From the NCBI RefSeq assembly GCF_004745075.1, contig NZ_RHFH01000007.1, positions 124,001-188,000 of the forward strand: a stretch of DNA of 64,000 bases. The letters are read 5' to 3'. The DNA comes from Brevibacterium sp. S111 (GTDB taxonomy: Bacteria > Actinomycetota > Actinomycetes > Actinomycetales > Brevibacteriaceae). This document shows positions 8,491 to 16,845 of this stretch, in pieces. Each line of letters begins with the position of its first letter. Position 1 is the stretch's first letter. Below the pieces are notes generated by a model. That model had not been told where the DNA came from. It did not search any database and was given only the letters and a program-made list of their open reading frames with translations. A program made the position numbers and the translations under genes.

Positions 8491-9114
8491 ATGTCCCCGA
8501 TCAGCAGGACAGCTCTGTCCGCTGCCGCAGCCGTTCTCGCGCTGACACTGACCGCCTGTTCGTCCGGCGACGATGCGGACAAGCAGAGTGCTGACGATGC
8601 ACAGACCCAGGAATCAACGGAGGAGTCCAGCGAAGCCGCTGGTTCCAAGGGGGAATCCGGATCCGCCGAGGCGGCCGGCCTCGACCCGAATAATCTGCCC
8701 GATCCTGTCGCCACTCAAGACATCCCCGCGACCGTCAAAGGTGACGACGAGGCAACGATGACTGTTCAGCTGTTCCCATTGAAGCGGAAGGGCGAGACTC
8801 TCGTGGCGCAGTTCGCGTTCACCGTGAACTCGGAGAAGGCGGCCGATGAGGATGATCCCGGCGACAATCTCTACGGTTACCTCGGCAATGGAAGCTGGAG
8901 TCCGTTCCTTGTCGACTCTCAGAACCTGCGCAAGCACCATGTGCTCAAGTACAGCGTCGATAAAGCACAGACGGACTCTGTGGGTACGAACTTCAAGCCC
9001 GGCCAGACCCACTACGCTTTCGCTGTCTTTGCCGCACCGCCACCGGACGTCGATGAAGTTGAGGTCTCTGTCGTCGACGGGATGAATCTCGTTACCGGAG
9101 TGAAGATCTCGTGA
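8491..9114 (+). CDS. Putative lipoprotein
   Basis: 207 residues. The N-terminus is a lipoprotein signal: a short charged start, a hydrophobic core AAAAVLALTLTAC and a lipobox LTAC with the acylated Cys near residue 24, then an acidic Asp/Ser/Glu-rich linker to about residue 65. The rest (70-207) is a compact, probably beta-rich extracytoplasmic domain with LFPLKRKGETLVAQFAFTVN. I do not recognise the family. A GGAGAT ribosome-binding site precedes the ATG. It overlaps the following OmpA-domain gene by 4 bp, so the two are very likely cotranslated and probably act together at the cell envelope. Confidence 0.8.
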   Translation: MSPISRTALSAAAAVLALTLTACSSGDDADKQSADDAQTQESTEESSEAAGSKGESGSAEAAGLDPNNLPDPVATQDIPATVKGDDEATMTVQLFPLKRKGETLVAQFAFTVNSEKAADEDDPGDNLYGYLGNGSWSPFLVDSQNLRKHHVLKYSVDKAQTDSVGTNFKPGQTHYAFAVFAAPPPDVDEVEVSVVDGMNLVTGVKIS

Positions 9115-9713
9115 AGCACGCAGCTGCCGGACCGGTCGCGGTGCTGTTGGCTGCCGGCCTCGTTGTCGCCGGTCCAACCGCATCTGCATTCGCTGACCCT
9201 GTGACTCCGCAGGATATTGCCGATCGCGGTACTCCGACACCGGATGACTTCACTGATCCTGACCAGTCGCGGATCGACGAAAGTATCGTCGAACTCGAAC
9301 CTGGCATCCATGACCTGGAGAAGGGGATCGAAGACGTTGAGACGACGAAGGTCAGCGGCGGCGACACCGTGGTCACCCTCGATACCGATATCCTTTTCGA
9401 CTTCGACTCGGCCGAACTGAGCGAGGCCGCGAAGAAGAAGATCAAGGAACTCGTCAAGGACCTGCCCACCGACTCCGAGATCATCGTCGGCGGACATACG
9501 GATTCCAAGGGCGAGGACGACTACAACAAGAAGCTCTCCGAAGACCGTGCGAAGGCCGTGGCCGACGTGCTCACCTCGGAGAACTCCGACCTTGACGTGG
9601 CGGCAAAGGGCTTCGGCGAGTCCGAGCCCGTCGAGTCGAATGAGAAGAACGGCAAAGACGACCCCGAGGGCCGGGCGAAGAACCGTCGCGTCGAAATCCG
9701 CTACGAAGACTGA
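9111..9713 (+). CDS. Secreted OmpA-domain protein
   Basis: 200 residues starting at GTG 9111, overlapping the lipoprotein stop as GTGA. A signal peptide (about 1-28, cleavage near SAFA-DP) is followed by a linker and an OmpA/MotB-type peptidoglycan-binding domain (about 85-198). The domain shows LFDFDSAELSEAAKKKI, the diagnostic GGHTDSKGEDDYNKKLSEDR segment with the meso-DAP-binding Asp and Arg, and the terminal NRRVEIRY block. In a Gram-positive cell there is no outer membrane, so it probably anchors the lipoprotein partner, or itself, to peptidoglycan. No membrane segment remains after signal cleavage. Confidence 0.87.
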   Translation: MKHAAAGPVAVLLAAGLVVAGPTASAFADPVTPQDIADRGTPTPDDFTDPDQSRIDESIVELEPGIHDLEKGIEDVETTKVSGGDTVVTLDTDILFDFDSAELSEAAKKKIKELVKDLPTDSEIIVGGHTDSKGEDDYNKKLSEDRAKAVADVLTSENSDLDVAAKGFGESEPVESNEKNGKDDPEGRAKNRRVEIRYED

Positions 9714-9879
9714 GCCTGATCTTGGGCTGTTCGGGAAGAGCGGCTGAGACCATTGACGAACCTGACAGCACTGCATAGCGTCTCTTTCAATAGATGGTCA
9801 TACATGAGGCAACTTCGGTGACGTCGGCCCTGATCCGGCGGCGAAGCAGCCGGTTCGGGGACCAACGGAGGGCAACCGA

Positions 9880-11127
9880 TTGAAGACAGTCATCATCGGA
9901 GGCGGCGTGGTCGGGCTGACCAGCGCCTACGAACTGGCGCTGAGTGGACACGACGTCACCGTCATCGAGGCTGCCCGATGCGGTGCGGGTGCCTCCCACG
10001 GAAATGCCGCAAAGATCGCTATCGCCGAGAGCACCCCGGTGCCTGCCCCAGGGGTGCTGCTTCAGGGGATCCGATGGATGCTCAAGCCCGACAGCCCACT
10101 ATCGATCAAGCCGTCCCTTGCGCCCGGCTATCTCAAATTCCTTTTGCAGATGGCCAGGCACTGCAACGCACGTGACTTCGAAGCCGGACTCGACCTCCAC
10201 CTGCGCCTCGGCGAGGATGCGAACGATCTCTTCGATGAGTACCAGGCTCAAGGCATCGACTTCGAGATGCACGACCGTGGTGTGCTGCTGGCTTTCGAGA
10301 CTCGGGAACGCTTCGACGAGCACTGTGCGAGCCTGCCCGCTTTCGAGGCCGCGGGCCACCGGCCGCGGCGACTGCATGATGACGAAGTCCGCGAGGCCGA
10401 ACCGGCTCTCAGCGATCGAATCCGCCACGGTCTGTCCTTCTCGGCTGACCGACAGATCGAACCCGATTCTCTGACAGCGGGCCTCCTCGCGAAACTCTCT
10501 GATCTCGGCGTAGTCGTGCGAGAAGACACTCGGGTCGGACGCTTCGTTCGCTCCGGCGACGCTGTGACCGCAGTTGTCACCTCGGACTCGGAGGTCATCA
10601 AGGCCGATGCACTTGTCATCTCGGCCGGTGTCCCGTCCGGCGTGTTGGCCGGGCAACTCGGTCAGAAGGTCCCGATCTACTCGGGCAAGGGCTACAGCAT
10701 TGACTACTCACCCGCTCCGATTCAGCTGCGCACATCCCTGACCCTCGAAGATGCTCGCGTCGCCCTCACTCCGCTGAACGGCATGCTCAGGCTCGCGGGC
10801 ACGATGGAGTTCGGCAGCACGGACGACGACGTCAACGAGGTCCGCGTCGGTGCGATCCGCCGCGCGGCTCAGGAAGCATTCCGTGATTGGGGCGACGGTC
10901 AGGGAGAACTGGCTCCATGGGCTGGGTCGCGCCCCATGACTCCTGACGGCCTTCCCGTCATCGGGCGCCTGGACTCCGTGAAGAACGCCTACAACAACTC
11001 CGGAGATTCGATGCTCGGTCTGACATTGGCACCGGGATCTGCTCGGCTGCTATCCGGACTCATGACTGGTGGAAGCTCGACGCTGCCCGGTGAGCAGCTC
11101 GCTCGTGTGTCCCCGAATCGTTCCTGA
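9880..11127 (+). CDS. FAD-dependent D-amino acid dehydrogenase-like oxidoreductase (DAO/DadA family)
   Basis: 415 residues from TTG 9880, with a GGAGGG site 7-8 nt upstream. The N-terminus has a Rossmann FAD motif (IIGGGVVGLTSAYELALSG, about 4-22) ending in the FAD-ribose Glu (VIEA). A substrate-domain loop RPMTPDGLPVIGRL near residue 353 and a C-terminal GLTLAPGSARLLSGL helix match DadA-type D-amino acid dehydrogenases and D-hydroxyproline dehydrogenases. Two downstream genes encode a proline racemase-family enzyme and an Ldh-family reductase. That neighbourhood suggests oxidation of a D-proline or D-hydroxyproline to the imine. Electron acceptor unknown. Confidence 0.82.
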   Translation: MKTVIIGGGVVGLTSAYELALSGHDVTVIEAARCGAGASHGNAAKIAIAESTPVPAPGVLLQGIRWMLKPDSPLSIKPSLAPGYLKFLLQMARHCNARDFEAGLDLHLRLGEDANDLFDEYQAQGIDFEMHDRGVLLAFETRERFDEHCASLPAFEAAGHRPRRLHDDEVREAEPALSDRIRHGLSFSADRQIEPDSLTAGLLAKLSDLGVVVREDTRVGRFVRSGDAVTAVVTSDSEVIKADALVISAGVPSGVLAGQLGQKVPIYSGKGYSIDYSPAPIQLRTSLTLEDARVALTPLNGMLRLAGTMEFGSTDDDVNEVRVGAIRRAAQEAFRDWGDGQGELAPWAGSRPMTPDGLPVIGRLDSVKNAYNNSGDSMLGLTLAPGSARLLSGLMTGGSSTLPGEQLARVSPNRS

Positions 11128-11244
11128 ACGATTTACGTCAACGCCGCACGGGCCCGAACTCACGAGGATGGGCTCATGACCACACAGCAAGTCGCCGGCA
11201 GCGAAATCGTGGGCTGAGGCCCGCCCGAGCAGAGACGAGGGAAC

Positions 11245-12336
11245 GTGAAGAACAGACAGCTCATCCAGGCCGTCGATGTTCACGCGGCCGGCGAACCCGG
11301 TCGCGTGCTCATCGGCTCGGGACTGCGGGTCAAAGGTGCCACGATGGCCGAAAAGCTCCGATACTGCGAAGAGCACCTCGACGACTTCCGGAACCTCATC
11401 CTCCACGAACCCCGCGGCTATCCCGGCCTGTGCTCGCCGATCGTCGTGCCTGCGACAGATCCGAGCTGCGATTTCGGAATGATCGTGATGGAGCAGGGCG
11501 GGTTCAAGCCGATGTCGGGGTTGAACCTCATCTGCACCGTCACGGCGCTGATCGAGACCGGATCCGTCGACGTCAGCGAACCGGTCACTGAGCTGCGCAT
11601 CGATACCGCCGCCGGCATCGTCACGGTCCGCGCCGAGGTGGAAGCGGGCCGAGCAACGTCGGTGACCTTCGACAACGTCCCGGCATTCGTCCACGGACTC
11701 GACCTGCCGCTCGAGGTGCCGGGGTATGGGACGATCCCCGTCGACATCGTATTCGGGGGTCAGTTCTACGTGCAGACTGCGGCGGACAGCCTCGGCGTGG
11801 ACCTTGATCCGGGCAATGCCGAGGAGATTATCAGAGCGGCCAGCGTGATGCGGCAGGCGGCGAACGAGACCTTCGAGGTGAGGCATCCTCTCATCCCGGA
11901 GATCGACGCGATCGGTCTGCCGCTGATCCACGGGCCCGCCCGCACAGCGGGCACCGACGGACGCAATGCGGTCGTCCTGCCCAACGGCATCGTCGACCTC
12001 GACGATCCGAGGACGTGGACGGGGACGTTCGACCGTTCGCCCTGCGGCACCGGCACGAGCGGCCGAGTCGCAGCCAAGCACGCCCGCGGCGAACTGGCCG
12101 TCGGTCAGCGATCCGTCCACGAATCGATGCTGGGAACGACCTTCACCGCCGTGGTGAAGGAAGAGACCGAGATCTGCGGACTGCCGGCCGTGATCCCCTC
12201 GATCACCGGGCGCGGATGGATCACCGGATTCCAGCAGCTCGTCCTCGAGCCCGACGATCCGTTCCCGATCGGCTTTACCGTCGGTGACATCTGGAGCGGC
12301 GGCACGAGCGCGGCGGAACCGGCAGAAGAGAACTGA
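11245..12336 (+). CDS. Proline racemase-family enzyme, likely 4-hydroxyproline 2-epimerase
   Basis: 363 residues from GTG 11245. Enzymes of this family use two acid/base residues: here Ser91 in KPMSGLN and Cys267 in DRSPCGTGTSG. The second site is canonical. The first is Ser rather than Cys, and the usual SGHN is SGLN, so the conserved His is replaced by Leu. Family work distinguishes Cys/Cys racemases and epimerases, Ser/Cys epimerases and Cys/Thr trans-3-hydroxyproline dehydratases; Ser/Cys points to an epimerase of hydroxylated proline. The D-amino acid dehydrogenase-like gene upstream fits L-Hyp to D-Hyp to imine. The His-to-Leu change leaves the exact substrate open. Confidence 0.82.
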   Translation: MKNRQLIQAVDVHAAGEPGRVLIGSGLRVKGATMAEKLRYCEEHLDDFRNLILHEPRGYPGLCSPIVVPATDPSCDFGMIVMEQGGFKPMSGLNLICTVTALIETGSVDVSEPVTELRIDTAAGIVTVRAEVEAGRATSVTFDNVPAFVHGLDLPLEVPGYGTIPVDIVFGGQFYVQTAADSLGVDLDPGNAEEIIRAASVMRQAANETFEVRHPLIPEIDAIGLPLIHGPARTAGTDGRNAVVLPNGIVDLDDPRTWTGTFDRSPCGTGTSGRVAAKHARGELAVGQRSVHESMLGTTFTAVVKEETEICGLPAVIPSITGRGWITGFQQLVLEPDDPFPIGFTVGDIWSGGTSAAEPAEEN

Positions 12337-12462
12337 GAACCCGCAGACGAGAACCGAGGAACGGACAAGGATCCGCAGGGCCGATGACCGATCGAACGAT
12401 AGTCTGCTGGGTAAGGGCAGTGGTCGACGCCGACACGATCGACCGCACATGAGGAGCACACA

Positions 12463-13467
12463 ATGACGAATGAACCCGACCGAATCTCTTTCGATGACCT
12501 TGTCTCGGCCATCGAAGAGAAGCTCGTGGCCGCCGGCGCTTCGCCTTCGGTGGCCGAAGTGCTGGCGACCAACTGTGCCACCTGTGAGCGCGACGGCACT
12601 CTCAGCCACGGAGTCTTCCGGGTCGCCGGCTACCTCGATTCGCTGACCCGCGGCTGGGCGGACGGGGCTGCGGAGCCGAACATCGACGTTGTCGGCCCCT
12701 CCTATATCCGCATCGACGGACGCAACGGCTTCGCGCAACCCGCACTCGCCGAGGCGCGTCCGACGATCGACGAGGCGGTTGCCGAGTCCGGCGTCGCTGT
12801 CATCGCCCTGCGCAGTACCCATCACTTCAGTGCTCTGTGGCCCGACCTCGAAGCCTTTGCCCGCGAGGGGCGGGTGGCGATGGGCATGATCGCCAGCGGC
12901 AAGCTCGCCGTCGTTCCCGAAGGGGCCACGCGCCCGGTCTTCAGCACCAACCCGTTCGGTTTCGCCACTCCCGTGGCTGGTGCGGACCCGATCGTCTTCG
13001 ACTTCTCCACATCGTCGATGTCCCACGGGGACCTGCAGCTGCTGCGGGCCGAGGGCCGGGACGTTCCGGTCGGGACCGGGGTCGACTCGACCGGCGCGGA
13101 CACCACGGATCCCAGCGCCATCCTCGACGGCGGCGGAATCCGGCCCATCGGCAGGCATAAGGGTGCACTGCTGTCGTTCATGATCGAAACGCTGGCGGCC
13201 GGGCTGACCGGCGGTGCCTTCACCTACGAGATCGACGCGGAGGCCCCCGACGGTGCCCACACCTTCCGCACCGGTCAGCTCTTCATCGTCCTCGACCCCG
13301 AGCGCGGCGGCAACGACGCCTACCTGGGCCGAGTCCGCGAATTCGTCGATATGCTCCGCGACGCGGGCATGGATCGTCTGCCCGGCGATCGTCGCTACGT
13401 CAATCGCGCCGAGGCGGCCGACCGAGGAATCCCCGTCACGGATTTGATCCGCTCAATTCTCAACTGA
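12463..13467 (+). CDS. Ldh-family oxidoreductase (possible delta1-pyrroline/piperideine-2-carboxylate reductase)
   Basis: 334 residues from ATG 12463. The protein belongs to the Ldh_2 (malate/L-sulfolactate/ureidoglycolate dehydrogenase) family, which has a non-Rossmann NAD(P) fold. Family landmarks are SHGVFRV near residue 47, the LRSTHHFSALW segment with the catalytic His, STNPFGFATP, and a glycine-rich ending with GRVREFVDMLRDAG. Members next to proline racemase-like genes reduce cyclic imino acids to L-proline or L-pipecolate. It follows the epimerase by 126 bp on the same strand, so imine reduction in (hydroxy)proline metabolism is the best inference; other 2-keto/2-hydroxy acid activities remain possible. 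Confidence 0.8.
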   Translation: MTNEPDRISFDDLVSAIEEKLVAAGASPSVAEVLATNCATCERDGTLSHGVFRVAGYLDSLTRGWADGAAEPNIDVVGPSYIRIDGRNGFAQPALAEARPTIDEAVAESGVAVIALRSTHHFSALWPDLEAFAREGRVAMGMIASGKLAVVPEGATRPVFSTNPFGFATPVAGADPIVFDFSTSSMSHGDLQLLRAEGRDVPVGTGVDSTGADTTDPSAILDGGGIRPIGRHKGALLSFMIETLAAGLTGGAFTYEIDAEAPDGAHTFRTGQLFIVLDPERGGNDAYLGRVREFVDMLRDAGMDRLPGDRRYVNRAEAADRGIPVTDLIRSILN

Positions 13468-13501
13468 AACACTGCGGACCGGGTGGCCTGCCGCCCGATC
13501 C

Positions 13502-15211
13502 TCAGCCATACATCCTCCACCACAGCAGCGCCACGTGCAGCGCCGTGCGTGACTCCGCATCATCGAGTGAGACGCCGAGGCGGTCCTGCAGACGCGTAAT
13601 CCGCGCGTAGAGCGCGGGCCGGGACAGGTGCCCGGCCCGCGCCATCGCGGATTTGTTGCCACCGTGGGAGAGGTACAGCTCGAGGAAGTCGAGCAGTCCC
13701 TCATCTGCGGAATCCGCGGCCGGCGACAGCACCCCGTCCCGGCGACCGCCATCACGACCGGAGGCGCCGAGCAGCGGCCACAACTCTCCCTCGGCGAAGG
13801 CGCGCAGCCGCGAGTCCTCGGCCAACAGAGACAGCAACCCGCGGATACGCACATCCGAGGAGCGGTAGAACGAGCGCTCACGCACATCGAGAGTCGAGGC
13901 GACCTCGGCGACGTGGGACGCCGCTTCAAGACCGGCGACAGCCTGAAGCAGAGAGGTGCTGCTCCGGCCGACCCCGACCACCCAGCTGGCTGCAAGCCCC
14001 TCGAGCTCGGCGAGGAGGCGGTTGAGCCAGTCATCGGCCTCCTCGGTGCTGCGCGGACTCTGCTGCGACCGTCTGCCTCTCCCGCGACCAGGTGCCAGGA
14101 CGAACCCGAAAGCCCCCGACTGCAGGCTCGTCATGAGCACACACAGATTCAGGCGCGAAGCGGCGGAAGTGATCTCCTGCGTCAGGCCCCGCTCCTGCAG
14201 CTGCACTCGAGTCGGATCGGTGTCGGCTTCACGGTCGATCCGGATGACCACCGGAGTGAGCTCGGCCCCGTCGGCCGGAGTGAATCCCAGTGAACGGGCA
14301 CGTTCCAGCGCCGCACGTTCGTCGAGTCCTTCTGAGTCCGTGATCTCTCTGATCAGCCCGCTCTGAGCCTGCAGCAGCAGATCCTGCTCATCGCGATCGG
14401 CCATCCGGGTCAGCGTCAGGGCTTCACCGGCGCGTTCGATCACCTGATCGAGATCGGCGACGGACTCGGCAGCACCGGGGACGACGAGCCGACCCCACCG
14501 GCGAGACCGCAGACCCACCGGAGTCTGCCGCCACCGCGTCGCATCCAGCCCGTCGGGCACCGGATTCGCACCGCTGACGAGGTCGGCCCACTTCTGCGCA
14601 AGAGCCTGCGAACCGCGGCCGGAATGTGCGAGCACCCGATGGGACACATCCTCGAGAACGACTGCCGTGCCGAGCAGCTCGGCCGTGCGATCGACGATCG
14701 TCTGCGCCTCGGCCCGATCGAGGCTCAGCTGCGTATACGTCTCGTGGATCTCCCGAGCATGTTCGAGCCGCGAGATCTGCTGCGCGAGCAGACTGCGATG
14801 CGCGAGCTCGGTGATCCTGACGAACTTCACCCGCCGCGGCAGGACGATGACGGGCAGCTCCCTCGCCGAGGCGGCCTCCCGCACGATCGCGCCCGCCGCC
14901 TCGTCGAAGGCCGAGTCCTCGTCGACGAGTTCGATGATCGTCCCAGCGGCACCCGCGCGTTCGAGCTGGTCGAGGAACTCCGCCATCGCCGCAGGCGAAT
15001 GACGGAAGGTCGTGGCCGTGGTCAGCACGAGTTCCCCGCCTTCGAGGAAGCGCTCGACGTGTTCGGAGTCGGCGATGTGGACCCAGCGGATCGCCCGGTC
15101 AAGACAAGCAGTGCCGGCCAGCACGAGCGGCTCCGCGGCACTGATCACCTCGAACTCGAGCAGACCGGCGATGCTCAGCGATGATCCGCTCGATTCCCAC
15201 ACGCTGTCCAT
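13502..15211 (-). CDS. PucR-family transcriptional regulator
   Basis: 569 residues from ATG 15211 (a GTG two codons upstream is the alternative). The N-terminal PucR domain (about 15-130) contains RWVHIADSEHVERFLEGGELVLTT-type sequence, the usual signature of purine-catabolism-like regulators. A middle region, probably a GGDEF-derived sensing fold, follows. The C-terminal PucR HTH_30 domain (about 505-568) reads LYLSHGGNKSAMARAG then HLSRPALYARITRLQ. It is divergent from the semialdehyde dehydrogenase operon across a gap of about 110 bp, so it most likely controls that operon and itself. A TACACT -10-like box ends 6 nt before the ATG, which would give a leaderless message. Confidence 0.87.
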   Translation of the reverse strand: MDSVWESSGSSLSIAGLLEFEVISAAEPLVLAGTACLDRAIRWVHIADSEHVERFLEGGELVLTTATTFRHSPAAMAEFLDQLERAGAAGTIIELVDEDSAFDEAAGAIVREAASARELPVIVLPRRVKFVRITELAHRSLLAQQISRLEHAREIHETYTQLSLDRAEAQTIVDRTAELLGTAVVLEDVSHRVLAHSGRGSQALAQKWADLVSGANPVPDGLDATRWRQTPVGLRSRRWGRLVVPGAAESVADLDQVIERAGEALTLTRMADRDEQDLLLQAQSGLIREITDSEGLDERAALERARSLGFTPADGAELTPVVIRIDREADTDPTRVQLQERGLTQEITSAASRLNLCVLMTSLQSGAFGFVLAPGRGRGRRSQQSPRSTEEADDWLNRLLAELEGLAASWVVGVGRSSTSLLQAVAGLEAASHVAEVASTLDVRERSFYRSSDVRIRGLLSLLAEDSRLRAFAEGELWPLLGASGRDGGRRDGVLSPAADSADEGLLDFLELYLSHGGNKSAMARAGHLSRPALYARITRLQDRLGVSLDDAESRTALHVALLWWRMYG

Positions 15212-15324
15212 TGACACAGTGTAAAGCCAGAGCGGAACATTCTGACACTCTGACGCTTTCGGGATCGGTGCGGCAGATCGAAGATGGACTCAACCGACTC
15301 TTCGGCGACGCAGAAGGAGCCTTC
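15212..15324. promoter_or_regulatory. Divergent promoter region of pucR-like gene and mmsA
   Basis: 113 bp between the divergent starts. It has a minus-strand TACACT box (complement at 15218-15223), and the related stretches TGACACAGTG (15212-15221) and TGACACTCTG (about 15242-15251). These are candidate operator half-sites for the PucR-type protein. A GAAGGAG ribosome-binding site lies at 15312-15318 for the dehydrogenase. Confidence 0.4.
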
Positions 15325-16809
15325 ATGGCAACGCTCACCCATTGGATCAACGGACAGGCCGTGACCGCGGACACCGACACCCGCCTCGGCGAAATCACGA
15401 ATCCGGCCTCCGGTCAGGTGACCGGCCAGGTGGCGCTGGGGTCGAGGGCCACCGTGGAATCGGCGATCGACGCCGCTGCGGCGGCCTTCCCCGCCTGGCG
15501 CGACACCTCTCTGGCGAAGCGGACGTCGATCCTCTTCGCCTTCCGTGAGCTGCTCAACGCGCGCAAACAGGAACTGGCTGAGATCATCACGGCCGAACAC
15601 GGCAAGGTCGTCTCCGACGCCCTCGGGGAGGTCGCTCGCGGCCAGGAGGTCGTCGAATTCGCCTGCGGCATCGCCGGCCACCTCCGCGGCGGTCACACGC
15701 AGAACGCCTCGACGAAGATCGATGTCCACTCCCTGCGCCAGCCGCTCGGCGTCTCGGCCATCATCTCGCCCTTCAACTTCCCGGCCATGGTGCCCATGTG
15801 GTTCTTCCCCGTGGCCATCGCCACCGGCAACACCGTCGTCCTCAAGCCCTCGGAGAAGGACCCCTCGGCGGCGAACTGGCTGGCCGAACTGTGGAAGGAA
15901 GCGGGACTGCCCGACGGCGTGTTCAACGTCGTCCACGGGGACAAGGAGGCCGTGGACGCGCTGCTCGAGAGCCCGGAGGTCGCCTCGGTGTCCTTCGTCG
16001 GCTCGACTCCCATCGCTCAGTACGTCTACGAGAACGGCACCGCCACCGGCAAACGCGTCCAGGCCCTCGGCGGGGCGAAGAACCACATGCTGGTCCTGCC
16101 GGATGCCGATCTCGACCTCGCCGCCGATGCCGCCGTCAACGCCGGCTACGGTGCGGCCGGTGAGCGCTGCATGGCGATCTCCGTCGTCGTCGCCGTCGAG
16201 TCCATCGCCGATGAGCTCGTGGCCAAGATCGCCGAACGCACGCGGACCCTGCGGGTCGGTGACGGAGCGGACGAACCGGACATGGGACCGCTGGTCACCG
16301 CCGCCCACAGAGACAAGGTCGCCGGCTACATCGACGCCGGCGCGGCCGAAGGCGCCACCATCGTCCTCGACGGTCGCGAGAACACGGCCGATGCGGGCTT
16401 CTTCCTCAACCCGACGCTGTTCGACCATGTCAGCCCCGATATGTCGATCTACACCGACGAGATCTTCGGCCCCGTCCTCGCCGTCGTCCGCGTCCCCGGC
16501 TACGACGAAGGCCTCGAGCTCATCAACTCCAACCCCTACGGCAACGGCACCGCGATCTTCACCAACGACGGAGGAGCGGCCCGCCGCTATGAGACCGAGG
16601 TCGAGGTCGGAATGGTCGGCATCAATGTGCCCATCCCCGTGCCGGTGGGCTATTACTCCTTCGGCGGGTGGAAGAACTCGCTGTTCGGAGACACCCACGC
16701 CTACGGCGACGAAGGCGTCCACTTCTTCACCCGCGGCAAGGTCGTGACCTCGCGCTGGCTCGACCCCAGCCACGGCGGACTCAACCTCGGATTCCCCACC
16801 AACGACTGA
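15325..16809 (+). CDS. mmsA: CoA-acylating methylmalonate/malonate semialdehyde dehydrogenase
   Basis: 494 residues starting MATLTHWING at ATG 15325, with AAGGAG 6 nt upstream; longer frames lack this site. It is an aldehyde dehydrogenase with the features of the MMSDH/IolA subgroup: SPFNFPAMVPMWF, LKPSEKDPSAA, LGGAKNHMLVLPDAD instead of the usual ALDH Glu motif, and the catalytic Cys282 in AGERCMAIS. These enzymes convert malonate or methylmalonate semialdehyde to acetyl- or propionyl-CoA. The next gene is an omega-aminotransferase, which fits beta-alanine or beta-aminoisobutyrate (pyrimidine/valine) breakdown. It may also serve as IolA for the inositol cluster 10 kb away, which has no dedicated copy. 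Confidence 0.92.
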   Translation: MATLTHWINGQAVTADTDTRLGEITNPASGQVTGQVALGSRATVESAIDAAAAAFPAWRDTSLAKRTSILFAFRELLNARKQELAEIITAEHGKVVSDALGEVARGQEVVEFACGIAGHLRGGHTQNASTKIDVHSLRQPLGVSAIISPFNFPAMVPMWFFPVAIATGNTVVLKPSEKDPSAANWLAELWKEAGLPDGVFNVVHGDKEAVDALLESPEVASVSFVGSTPIAQYVYENGTATGKRVQALGGAKNHMLVLPDADLDLAADAAVNAGYGAAGERCMAISVVVAVESIADELVAKIAERTRTLRVGDGADEPDMGPLVTAAHRDKVAGYIDAGAAEGATIVLDGRENTADAGFFLNPTLFDHVSPDMSIYTDEIFGPVLAVVRVPGYDEGLELINSNPYGNGTAIFTNDGGAARRYETEVEVGMVGINVPIPVPVGYYSFGGWKNSLFGDTHAYGDEGVHFFTRGKVVTSRWLDPSHGGLNLGFPTND

Positions 16810-16845
16810 CCTCTCACGCACAGCCACCTCGGCGAAGGAGCACCC

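Noticed and set aside
11050..13260. 736-codon minus-strand frame opposite the epimerase and Ldh genes
   Set aside because: It is antisense to two clear enzyme genes, reads as Asp/Arg/Gly/His-rich low-complexity sequence and has no recognisable domain. Long antisense frames are expected in high-GC DNA.
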